Below are positions 19,335 to 26,024 of a DNA stretch of 34,365 nucleotides, piece by piece. A model generated the notes under the pieces. The model searched no databases and was not told where the DNA came from. It was given only the letters and a program-made list of their open reading frames with translations. A program made the translations under genes and the position numbers. The stretch comes from Chloroflexota bacterium. Its GTDB lineage: Bacteria; Chloroflexota; Ktedonobacteria; Ktedonobacterales; JADMIN01. Position 1 is the stretch's first letter. Every line of letters starts with the position of its first letter. Where the stretch lies: the NCBI GenBank assembly GCA_021814145.1, contig JAKAIY010000021.1, positions 1 to 34,365 of the forward strand, read 5' to 3'.

Positions 19335-19700
19335 TCAGTAATTGAACATTTCCGGCGTGGGATTCAACAGAAAGTCAATCGTCATCCAGAAGCTCTTGGA
19401 GTGGCGATACCCCAGAATGGGCAGGAGAACCGTCGCTGGGAGGCCGATGATCAGCATCGGCGCGGCTGGCGCGCCGGAGACGGCCAGGGGGAAGATTACG
19501 GCGACGATCACCAGCTCCGTCGCGACCAGGTTGACCGCCATCGCGCCCGTCCAATAGCCTTCCTCGCGCTCGAAGCGCCAGCCACAGACGGGGCAGGCCT
19601 CATGCATCGTATAGCCGCGCCTGTAGATCTTTCCCTTGCCACAGCGCGGACAGCGCAGCAGCAGCGCGCGCCAGAGCAGCAGCAGCGCCCATCCTAGCAT
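19335..19700 (-). CDS. DUF983 family zinc-ribbon membrane protein
   Basis: 121-residue protein typical of DUF983. A zinc-ribbon-like N-terminal part has CPRC (Cys17, Cys20) and CPVC (Cys36, Cys39), followed by FEREEGYWTGAMAVN and two membrane segments (about 55-75 and 80-100). The function of the family is unknown. The long open frame would allow an earlier start, but ATG 19700 places the protein at the family's usual N-terminus, with AAGGGAG about ten bases upstream. It sits upstream of the alpha/beta hydrolase gene with a short gap. Confidence 0.85.
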   Translation of the reverse strand: MLGWALLLLWRALLLRCPRCGKGKIYRRGYTMHEACPVCGWRFEREEGYWTGAMAVNLVATELVIVAVIFPLAVSGAPAAPMLIIGLPATVLLPILGYRHSKSFWMTIDFLLNPTPEMFNY

Positions 19701-19774
19701 CTCCGTCTTCTCCCTTGGCTCATGCGCTACGCGCGAGCGGATGATCGCATAGAGCGCCTGTTTTTTATAGAATA

Positions 19775-19819
19775 GGGCGCCAGGCCCTCCCCTCATTGTA
19801 TGCCGGGGAAAGGGCGCCC
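19775..19819 (-). terminator. Candidate terminator after the REC-wHTH-PAS gene
   Basis: GGGCGCC (19775-19781) and GGCGCCC (19813-19819) can pair, with partial pairing of the C-rich and G-rich inner segments. Read on the minus strand it lies 29 bases after the regulator stop and is followed by TATTCTATAAAAAA, which is moderately T-rich. The AT-rich tail may also contain the promoter of the DUF983 gene. Confidence 0.4.
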
Positions 19820-19847
19820 GCGACGCCAGTTTACCCATATTGCGCCG

Positions 19848-20975
19848 TTAATTTCGGGGATGGAGTGTGAGCAAGGTGCAAATCCCCTCGCCATCCACGC
19901 CATCCAGGCGGCTGTAGTGGGCGTCTACCGGCAGCTCGCGACCATCTTTGAGCGTGATGACGTAGCGCGCCTGCTGGTCAGGTGGTTCGTCCGGCGCTCC
20001 GGGTCGCAGCGCGCACCGTCCATGACAGAGCAGGGCGCCATCCTCACTATGGCAGCCGAGCAGGCTGTAGCACGCCACCTGCCCGGCGACTTCGCTGGCC
20101 TTCCAGCCGCAGAGATGCTCGGCGGCCTCGTTATAGAGCAGCACTGTGCGGTCGGGCGAGAGCACGAGCAGCGGGACTGGCGCGCGCTCCAGGGCGGCGA
20201 GCGCCAGCCGCCCAAGCGCGGACGCTCCTTCAGGCGGGGCGGGGGCTGCTGGCTCGGCTGTCGCGCTCGCTAGCATGCGGTATCCCACACCGCGCACGGT
20301 TTCGAGCGGGACCGCGTCACCGAGCGCCGCGCGCAGCTTGCGCCGCAGGTTGCTCACATGGATATCCGCCGCGCGGTCAAATGGCTCGCCCCGCAGGAAC
20401 CCCGCCAGCCGCCCAAGCAATTCCTCGCGGCTGAACACGCGGCCCGGATGGCTGACAAAGGTGGCCAGGAGCTCGTACTCCAGGCTAGTGAGCGCGAGCG
20501 CTTTTCCCGCCGCCCGCGCCTCACGCCGCTCAGGGTCCAGTTCGATCTGTCCACAGCATAGAGGCGCGCTGGCGCGGCTGGTTCCCGCGCCTGTCCGCCG
20601 CAGCGCCGCCTTCATGCGGCCAATCAGCTCGCGCGGATGAACAGGCAGCGGCACATAGTCGTCAGCCCCGGCCCCGAACGCAAGCAATGTGTTCAGCTCG
20701 CCGGCCCGGTCGCTGAGGATGAAGATCGCGGCGTCGGAGCCCGCGCGGCGCAACTCGCGGCAAAGCTCCAGGCCGTCCAGCAGCGGCAGCGTCTGGTCCA
20801 GCAGCAGCAGGGATGGCTGGTGTCTGCGGGCGAGGAGCTGCGCCGTGCGACCGTTATAGGCGCACAGCGTGGTGAATCCTTCTGGCTCGAGCAGTGAGCG
20901 CAACAATTCGACGGTGTCGCGACTGTGATGCGCGACGAGAATCAGCGGGAGCTGGATACCGGATTGCGTGGACAT
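19848..20975 (-). CDS. Atypical response regulator: degenerate receiver, OmpR-type wHTH, C-terminal PAS
   Basis: 375-residue DNA-binding regulator with three domains: receiver (about 10-125), OmpR/PhoB winged helix (about 137-233; motifs LALTSLEYELLATFVSHPGR, RKLRAALG and VRGVGYRM), and a PAS domain (about 258-370). The receiver keeps Asp60 in LLLLDQTLP. The acidic pair normally after strand 1 is His16-His17 (ILVAHHS), and the conserved Lys before the cis-Pro is Leu110 (DDYVPLP). Normal Mg-dependent phosphorylation is therefore doubtful. The PAS part contains a Cys/His cluster (CYSLLGCHSEDGALLCHGRC) that could bind metal or sense redox state; this is inference. There is no kinase gene next to it. 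It is divergent from the GNAT gene that begins the benzoyl-CoA gene run, so it is a candidate local regulator. Confidence 0.85.
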   Translation of the reverse strand: MSTQSGIQLPLILVAHHSRDTVELLRSLLEPEGFTTLCAYNGRTAQLLARRHQPSLLLLDQTLPLLDGLELCRELRRAGSDAAIFILSDRAGELNTLLAFGAGADDYVPLPVHPRELIGRMKAALRRTGAGTSRASAPLCCGQIELDPERREARAAGKALALTSLEYELLATFVSHPGRVFSREELLGRLAGFLRGEPFDRAADIHVSNLRRKLRAALGDAVPLETVRGVGYRMLASATAEPAAPAPPEGASALGRLALAALERAPVPLLVLSPDRTVLLYNEAAEHLCGWKASEVAGQVACYSLLGCHSEDGALLCHGRCALRPGAPDEPPDQQARYVITLKDGRELPVDAHYSRLDGVDGEGICTLLTLHPRN

Positions 20976-21140
20976 AACACGCGCCGCCTTCCCTCGCCCG
21001 CGCGGCGCCAGCGCTCAGGAACAACCGCGCCACGCCGCTGTATTCCCCAGCTATCCGGCTCCATCCGCGCGGCTGGGAGACTGCCAGGCTGTTCTGCCAC
21101 ACATGTTCAGGAACTCTACATCTACGAAACATTTACACCT

Positions 21141-21155
21141 ATGTATAGCATACAT
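21141..21155. promoter_or_regulatory. Operator-like dyad in the divergent regulator/GNAT gap
   Basis: ATGTAT-AGC-ATACAT is a perfect 6-bp dyad with a 3-base centre. It sits in an AT-rich patch (about 21115-21175) within otherwise GC-rich DNA, between the atypical regulator and the GNAT gene. I could not align good -35/-10 boxes to either gene. Autoregulation or control of the downstream run is possible. Confidence 0.35.
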
Positions 21156-21210
21156 TCCCCTGCCATTGTATCCCCAGAGCAGACCGACACCTGCCAGGAG
21201 AACCGCCGCT

Positions 21211-21693
21211 ATGCCTAGCCAGCGCCCGCCTCGCGCCACATCCCGCTCACACGTCACGATTCGCGCCATGCGTCCATCCGACCTCGACGCGGTCGTGGCG
21301 CTCGATGCGCAGGTGTTTGGCGAGCCGCGCCCGGCGTATTTCGAGCGTCGCATGGCGCCGTTGGGCCAGGACGAAGCGACGGGTCACACCATCGGCCTCG
21401 TGGCCGAGGCGTCCGGCGAGATAGTAGGCCTTGTCATGGGGACACTGGTCTCTGGCGAGTTCGGTTTCGCCCAGATGACGGCGCTAGTGGACTCAATCGC
21501 GGTCCACCCCGCCTATCAGCGGCGCGGCGTTGGCCGGCGGCTCGCCAATGCGTTCATGGCGGAAAGCGCGGCGCGAGGGGCGCGCGAGGTCTACACGCTG
21601 GTCAACTGGAACGCCTGGGACATGCTCAAGTTCTTCGATTCAATCGGATTTTCCCTGGCCTCGACGATCCCCCTCCGCCGGACAATCGGCTGA
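21211..21693 (+). CDS. GNAT family N-acetyltransferase
   Basis: 160-residue GCN5-related acetyltransferase. The acetyl-CoA-binding motif A is VDSIAVHPAYQRRGVGRRLA, with the Q-R-x-G-x-G pyrophosphate loop. It is preceded by the strand-4 part GEIVGLVMGTL and followed by YTLVNWNAWDMLKFFDSIGF. The target (small molecule or protein) is unknown. ATG 21211 has AGGAG about eleven bases upstream and starts a domain of normal length; the longer open frame upstream runs through the AT-rich regulatory gap and is not coding. It is first in a plus-strand run whose next gene begins 31 bases later. Whether it belongs functionally to the aromatic module is unclear. Confidence 0.85.
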   Translation: MPSQRPPRATSRSHVTIRAMRPSDLDAVVALDAQVFGEPRPAYFERRMAPLGQDEATGHTIGLVAEASGEIVGLVMGTLVSGEFGFAQMTALVDSIAVHPAYQRRGVGRRLANAFMAESAARGAREVYTLVNWNAWDMLKFFDSIGFSLASTIPLRRTIG

Positions 21694-21724
21694 GCGGGCT
21701 CGCGCAAGGCGAAAGGTGGCGTGT

Positions 21725-21997
21725 ATGGGCGCGGAGCAGACGGGCGCCATGGCGGCTCCTCCCGCATCTGAGGGCTGGATCCGGCGCTTCACGGCGATTG
21801 GCCCCCGGTTGAAAGAGGCGGTCGAACTCTACCAGAGCCTTGGATGCGAAGTCAGGCTTGGGCCAGCGGACGCTGGCGAAGAAGAGATCAGGATCAGCGA
21901 CGGCTGCGAAGGGTGCCTTGTGACGACGCTCGCGCGCACCGTCTATACACGCCAGGCGCCATCGAGCGACGCCGTTCGAGAACACCAGAGAGGGTGA
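21725..21997 (+). CDS. Small Cys-containing protein upstream of oah, function unknown
   Basis: 90-residue protein I cannot assign to a family. After a 15-residue Ala/Gly-rich start come an amphipathic stretch (RRFTAIGPRLKEAVELYQSL), GCEVRLGPAD, an acidic part, and a CEGC motif followed by LVTTLARTVYTR. The shape suggests a small alpha/beta domain with a possible metal or redox site at the CxxC. GAAAGGTGG stands before the ATG. Its last codons contain GAGAGGGTG, which serves as ribosome site for oah five bases on, so translation of the two is probably coupled. That position argues for a role with the benzoyl-CoA enzymes, but this is inference. Confidence 0.6.
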   Translation: MGAEQTGAMAAPPASEGWIRRFTAIGPRLKEAVELYQSLGCEVRLGPADAGEEEIRISDGCEGCLVTTLARTVYTRQAPSSDAVREHQRG

Positions 21998-22001
21998 TGG
22001 C

Positions 22002-22973
22002 ATGACGAATTTTCCGGCGAAAGACCCCGAGAGTTTCGGCTTTGAGGAAATTATCTACACCAAGCGCGACTGGGTGGCGACGGTCACGATCAACCGGCCT
22101 GATAAATACAACGCCTATACCTATCACACCCTGCAGGAGATGACGCTCGCCTTTCGTGACGCCGCATGGGACGACCAGATCGCCGTCGTCGTGCTGACAG
22201 GCGCGGGTGACAAGGCGTTCTGCACTGGTGGCGACGTCAAGGAGTACGCCGAGGAATATACTGAGCGCCCGCGCGATTACTGGAAGTGGATGGGTCTGTT
22301 CGTCGAATGCCACGACATGCTGCGCAACATCGGCAAGCCCACTATCGCGCGCCTCAACGGCATGGTCGTTGGCGGCGGCAACGAGTTCAACATGGCCTGC
22401 GATCTCGCTATCGCGGCTGATCACGTCCGCATCCGGCAGGTAGGAACCGAAGTCGGCAGCGTGGCGGCGGGCGGCGCGACGCAGTGGCTCCCGATCATGG
22501 TCGGCGACCGGCGCGCGCGCGAGATTCTCTGGCTCTGCGAGTGGGTGGACGCCAACAAGGCCCTCGACTGGGGCCTGGTCAATCAGGTCGTGCCTTACGC
22601 TGAGCTGGACGCCGCCGTCGCTACGCTGGCCGGCAAGCTGATTGATAAATTCCCCGAATCCATGCGCTACACCAAGCAGCAGGCCAACTTCTGGAAAGAT
22701 TTCGCCTGGGCGCAGACCATCGGCCACGCCCGCGAGTGGCTCTCCCTGCACTATGCCTCGCTTGAGCCCTACGAGGGTATGCGCGCCTTCGTCCAGAAGC
22801 GCCGCCCAGGTCACCTGGATGTGCGCCAGCGCGCGGCGAGCGGCGGATCAAGCGAGTTCGTTTGGGGACCGTACAACCAGTCCTGCCCGGAGTGTGGCGC
22901 GGATGGCATCCCCGCCGGGTTCACGTATTGCGGTCGCTGTGGCGCCAGGCTGGAAACAGCGGGCGATCGCTAG
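22002..22973 (+). CDS. oah: Oah-like 6-oxocyclohex-1-ene-1-carbonyl-CoA hydrolase with C-terminal zinc ribbon
   Basis: Crotonase-fold enzyme of 323 residues, proposed to hydrate and hydrolytically open the ring of 6-oxocyclohex-1-ene-1-carbonyl-CoA to 3-hydroxypimelyl-CoA. Oah-like segments are GDKAFCTGGDVKEYAEEY, RLNGMVVGGGNEFNMACD and GGATQWLPIMVG. Two features differ from Thauera Oah or BamA as I remember them (about 380 residues): the insertion of about 40 residues after the VVP motif is missing, and the last 30 residues form a zinc-ribbon-like CPEC-x11-CGRC (Cys295, 298, 310, 313). The part REILWLCEWVDANKALDWGLVNQVVP-like also recalls MenB, so a different crotonase activity is possible. 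Placement directly before had, dch and the reductase supports Oah. Confidence 0.72.
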   Translation: MTNFPAKDPESFGFEEIIYTKRDWVATVTINRPDKYNAYTYHTLQEMTLAFRDAAWDDQIAVVVLTGAGDKAFCTGGDVKEYAEEYTERPRDYWKWMGLFVECHDMLRNIGKPTIARLNGMVVGGGNEFNMACDLAIAADHVRIRQVGTEVGSVAAGGATQWLPIMVGDRRAREILWLCEWVDANKALDWGLVNQVVPYAELDAAVATLAGKLIDKFPESMRYTKQQANFWKDFAWAQTIGHAREWLSLHYASLEPYEGMRAFVQKRRPGHLDVRQRAASGGSSEFVWGPYNQSCPECGADGIPAGFTYCGRCGARLETAGDR

Positions 22974-22997
22974 TCTAACCAGGGAAAGAGGCGTCCT

Positions 22998-24029
22998 ATG
23001 CGCGCCGCTGTCTTTTACGAAGCCCACGCGCCGCTGGTGGTCGAAGAGTGGCCTGACCCGGTTCCGGGCGAGGGCGAGATCCTGGTCCGTGTCGCGGCCT
23101 GCGGCCTCTGCCACACTGACTTGCACTACATTGATCATGGCGTGCCGACGGCCAAGCGCCCGCCGCTCATCCTCGGCCACGAGGCGACTGGCGTGGTCGC
23201 CCAGGTAGGGCCGGGCGTCTCTGGCATTCAGGAAGGGGCGCATGCGCTCCTTCCCGCCGTGCTGCCCTGCGGAACCTGTTCCGCGTGCCGGACAGGCCGC
23301 GAGAACATCTGCCTCAATATGCGCATGTTCGGCAACGACGTGGATGGCGCTTACGCCGAGTACGTCAAGGCTCCCGCCAAGGATGTGTTTATCCTCCCTG
23401 ACGAGATCCCGCTCGTCGAGGGCTGCATCATCGCCGACGCGACCACTACTCCCTATCACGCCGTCAAGAACCGCGCCGAGGTCCGCCCTGGCGACAGCGT
23501 TGTGGTTTACGGCTGTGGCGGCGTCGGGCTGAACGTGGTGCAATTCGCGCGGCTGGCTGGCGGCATCGTCATCGCGGTGGACATCGCGGAGGAAAAGCTG
23601 GAGCGCGCCCGCCAGCTTGGCGCCGCGGCGACCATCAATCCGCAGCAGGAGCAGGCTGGCGTCGCGAAGGCCGTGCGCAAGCTCACAGGAGGGGCTGGAG
23701 CGGACATCGCCATCGAGGCCATTGGCAATCCGGCGACGATGAAGGACGCTTTCAGCACGCTACGCCCCGGCGGGCGGCTGGTGGTCGTCGGCTATAGCGA
23801 CCAGGAAGTCACGCTCAACGCCGGCCGCATCATGTACCGCGAGATGGAGATCCGCGGCAGTCTCGGCTGCCGCCCGGTGGACTACCCGCGCGTGATCGAG
23901 CTGGCGCGCTCAGGTCGTATCGAGGTCAGCTCACTGGTCACCGCGCGCTTCCCTCTCGCGGAGATCAACGCCGGACTCGACACGCTTCGCGCTGGTCGCG
24001 GCGTCCGCTCAATCGTGGTCATGGAATAG
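22998..24029 (+). CDS. had: Had-like 6-hydroxycyclohex-1-ene-1-carbonyl-CoA dehydrogenase (zinc alcohol dehydrogenase family)
   Basis: Medium-chain zinc-dependent alcohol dehydrogenase of 343 residues. It is proposed to oxidise 6-hydroxycyclohex-1-ene-1-carbonyl-CoA with NAD+. Visible are the catalytic-zinc motif CGLCHTD and GHEATGVV, all four structural-zinc cysteines in [15 protein letters not shown], and the Rossmann motif [14 protein letters not shown] ending in the NAD-preferring acidic residue of [10 protein letters not shown]. Family alone would allow many alcohols; the assignment rests on its place between oah and dch and upstream of the reductase genes. GGAAAGAGG lies upstream of the ATG. 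It follows oah by 24 bases and precedes dch by 14, which supports one operon. Confidence 0.78.
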   Translation: MRAAVFYEAHAPLVVEEWPDPVPGEGEILVRVAACGLCHTDLHYIDHGVPTAKRPPLILGHEATGVVAQVGPGVSGIQEGAHALLPAVLPCGTCSACRTGRENICLNMRMFGNDVDGAYAEYVKAPAKDVFILPDEIPLVEGCIIADATTTPYHAVKNRAEVRPGDSVVVYGCGGVGLNVVQFARLAGGIVIAVDIAEEKLERARQLGAAATINPQQEQAGVAKAVRKLTGGAGADIAIEAIGNPATMKDAFSTLRPGGRLVVVGYSDQEVTLNAGRIMYREMEIRGSLGCRPVDYPRVIELARSGRIEVSSLVTARFPLAEINAGLDTLRAGRGVRSIVVME

Positions 24030-24043
24030 GGAGGGGCGGCGAC

Positions 24044-24817
24044 ATGGCGACGACATCCGGCTTTGTGCGGTACGAGACAGCGCGGGATACCGCGACCATC
24101 ACCCTCGACCGCCCGCCGCTCAACGTTCTGACCATCGAGATGATCGCCGATCTGGAGGCTGCGCTCAACGCGGCCTCCCAGGAGCCCCATCTCAAGGCGC
24201 TGGTCCTGCGCGCCGAAGGCAAGGCGTTCTGCGCGGGGGTGGATGTGGCCGATCACGTCCCTGAGCGCGTGGACGCGATGATCCGGGGCTTCGGGCGGCT
24301 CTTCACACGGCTGCGCGCGTTCCCGGCTCCCACTATCGCGCTCGTTCACGGCGCGGCCCTCGGTGGCGGGACCGAGCTTGCCCTGGGCTGCGATCTCACG
24401 CTGGCGGGGATGTCGGCGCGCTTCGGCCAGCCGGAGATCAAGCTTGGGGTTTTCCCGCCTATCGCCGCCGCGCTCTTTCCCCAGCTGATCGGATACCAGC
24501 AGGCCGCGCGTCTGGTTCTCACGGGAGAAGCCATATCCGCCGAGGAAGCCGCGCGCCTTGGTCTCATCACCATCGCCGTCCCTGACGCCGAGCTCTCATC
24601 CCGGCTCGACCTCCTCCTCGACCAGTTCCGCGATCTGAGCGCGGTCGCGCTGCGCCTGGCCAAACGCGCGCTGCTTACCGGCGCCGACCTCGGCGTTGCG
24701 CGGGCGCTCGACCCGATTGAGGATCTCTACCTGACCGAGCTGATGTCTACGAAAGACGCTGGCGAGGGCATCCAGTCCTTCATGGAGAAGCGCGCGCCTG
24801 TCTGGCGAAACGAATAG
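24044..24817 (+). CDS. dch: Cyclohexa-1,5-dienecarbonyl-CoA hydratase
   Basis: Enoyl-CoA hydratase/isomerase family protein of 257 residues. It should add water to cyclohexa-1,5-diene-1-carbonyl-CoA, the product of benzoyl-CoA reductase, to give the 6-hydroxy compound used by Had. The crotonase oxyanion-hole segments are KAFCAGVDVADH and HGAALGGGTELALGCD. The PEIKLGVFPPIAAALFP segment is, to my knowledge, characteristic of Dch-type hydratases. Length is that of Dch/BzdW. GGGAGGGG lies before the ATG. The 47-base gap to bcrC contains the inverted repeat around the bcrC ribosome site and no terminator. Confidence 0.85.
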   Translation: MATTSGFVRYETARDTATITLDRPPLNVLTIEMIADLEAALNAASQEPHLKALVLRAEGKAFCAGVDVADHVPERVDAMIRGFGRLFTRLRAFPAPTIALVHGAALGGGTELALGCDLTLAGMSARFGQPEIKLGVFPPIAAALFPQLIGYQQAARLVLTGEAISAEEAARLGLITIAVPDAELSSRLDLLLDQFRDLSAVALRLAKRALLTGADLGVARALDPIEDLYLTELMSTKDAGEGIQSFMEKRAPVWRNE

Positions 24818-24849
24818 ATCGCCATAGCCGCGCCAGTTCTCATCAATAC

Positions 24850-24864
24850 AGGAGGCGACCTCCT
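24850..24864 (+). promoter_or_regulatory. Inverted repeat enclosing the bcrC Shine-Dalgarno
   Basis: AGGAGG (24850-24855), CGA, CCTCCT (24859-24864), directly followed by the ATG at 24865. The left arm is a perfect Shine-Dalgarno at nine bases from the start; the right arm is its exact complement. In the mRNA they would form a 6-bp stem with a 3-base loop that hides the ribosome site. Whether it is regulatory is inference. Confidence 0.65.
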
Positions 24865-26013
24865 ATGGCTATCAATATCGAAGCCTCGTTGACGGATATC
24901 CTCGCACAATGCCATACGCTGGCGATGCGGAATACACTGCCTCCAGCCGAAGAGGAAACGGCGATTGGCTACTTCCCGGTCTACTTTCCAGAGGAAATTG
25001 TCCATGCCGCCGGGTTTCTGCCCCACGCGCTGCTCGGCGCTGGCAACCGCGTCGAGGTGCGCTACGCCGACGCGCGCATTGGCTCTTTCGTCTGCTCCAT
25101 CTGCCGGAGCACGACCGAGCTGGGGCTGAACGGCTCACTGAATGGCATGAAGGGCTTCTTCGCCCAGCCCATCTGCGACGCGGCCAAGCATATGGCGGGC
25201 ATCTGGGGCCGCAACTTCCCCGAGCAGGACCCGCAACTGCTGGCGTTGCCGCAGAACATCACCTCGCCTGCCGCCGTTCGCTATATCTACGATGAGTACC
25301 AGCGACTGCGCGGCGTGCTGGCGGAAAAGGCGGGCCACGCGATTGAGGATGAGGACATCCGCGCGAGCGTGAGGGTCTACAACGAGAACCGCCGCCTGCA
25401 GCGGGAGCTCTATCGCATCAAACGGGACACCCCCGCGCGGCTCTCGACAGTCGAAGCTTACCTGCTCGTGCGGGCCGGGACGCGCATACGCCGCGAGAAG
25501 CACAACGCCCTGCTGCGTGACGCGCTGCGGCTGCTGGAGGAGCGCCCCACCCGCCAGTCCGACAAGCCGCGTGTCGTGTTTGTGGGCGGCTTCTGCGAGC
25601 AGCCGCCGCTTGAGATGCTGGAGACCATCGAGGATGTCTGCTTCATCGTGGATGACGACCTGCTGATTGGCCAGCGCTGGATCACCGAGGATACGCCTGA
25701 GGAGGGTGATCCCGTCTGGGCGCTGGCTGAGAGCTACGTCAACCGCTCCGCCAGCAGTCCCGTCCAGTATGACGCGCGCAAGCCCAAGGAGGAGACGCTG
25801 CTGCGCATGCTCCGCGAGGCGCGCGCCGAGGCGGCCATCATCTCGGCGGCGAAGTTCTGCGAGCCAGGCCTGGATGACCAGCTCGCCCTGTCGCACCGGC
25901 TGGACGCTGAAAAGATTCCGTATCTGGTCCTCGAATTCGAAGACAAGATGACCAGCTTCGAGCAGATGGCGATGCAGGTCGAAACCTTCGCCGAATCACT
26001 GCTGTTTGAATAG
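24865..26013 (+). CDS. bcrC: Benzoyl-CoA reductase subunit C (BcrC/BzdN-like)
   Basis: One of the two catalytic iron-sulfur subunits of the ATP-dependent class I benzoyl-CoA reductase, 382 residues (Thauera BcrC is of similar size). It belongs to the HgdB/BcrC/BadD family. Family segments: GYFPVYFPEEIVHAAGFLP (35-53), SFVCSICRSTTELGL (Cys77, Cys80), FFAQPICDAAKHM (Cys104), GGFCEQPPLEMLETIEDV and KFCEPGLDDQ near the C-terminus. In the family such cysteines ligate a [4Fe-4S] cluster next to the substrate. The enzyme reduces the aromatic ring of benzoyl-CoA by two electrons in an oxygen-sensitive, ATP-driven reaction. The stop TAG is part of the repeat that encloses the bcrB ribosome site. 2-Hydroxyacyl-CoA dehydratase is the main alternative, made unlikely by the dch/had context. 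Confidence 0.9.
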   Translation: MAINIEASLTDILAQCHTLAMRNTLPPAEEETAIGYFPVYFPEEIVHAAGFLPHALLGAGNRVEVRYADARIGSFVCSICRSTTELGLNGSLNGMKGFFAQPICDAAKHMAGIWGRNFPEQDPQLLALPQNITSPAAVRYIYDEYQRLRGVLAEKAGHAIEDEDIRASVRVYNENRRLQRELYRIKRDTPARLSTVEAYLLVRAGTRIRREKHNALLRDALRLLEERPTRQSDKPRVVFVGGFCEQPPLEMLETIEDVCFIVDDDLLIGQRWITEDTPEEGDPVWALAESYVNRSASSPVQYDARKPKEETLLRMLREARAEAAIISAAKFCEPGLDDQLALSHRLDAEKIPYLVLEFEDKMTSFEQMAMQVETFAESLLFE

Positions 26014-26024
26014 GAGAACTCCTA
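26011..26024 (+). promoter_or_regulatory. Inverted repeat enclosing the bcrB Shine-Dalgarno
   Basis: TAGGAG (26011-26016), AA, CTCCTA (26019-26024): a perfect 6-base dyad. It contains the bcrC stop codon, the bcrB ribosome site AGGAG and the A of the bcrB ATG. A 2-base loop is too tight, so the innermost pair would open, leaving a shorter stem. It repeats the design seen at the bcrC start. Confidence 0.55.

Noticed and set aside
22002-22973. MenB (naphthoate synthase) as the main call for the oah-like gene
   Set aside because: Some segments resemble MenB, but GGDVKEYAEEY, GGATQWLPIMVG and the gene context favour Oah, and there are no menaquinone genes nearby. It is kept as an alternative.
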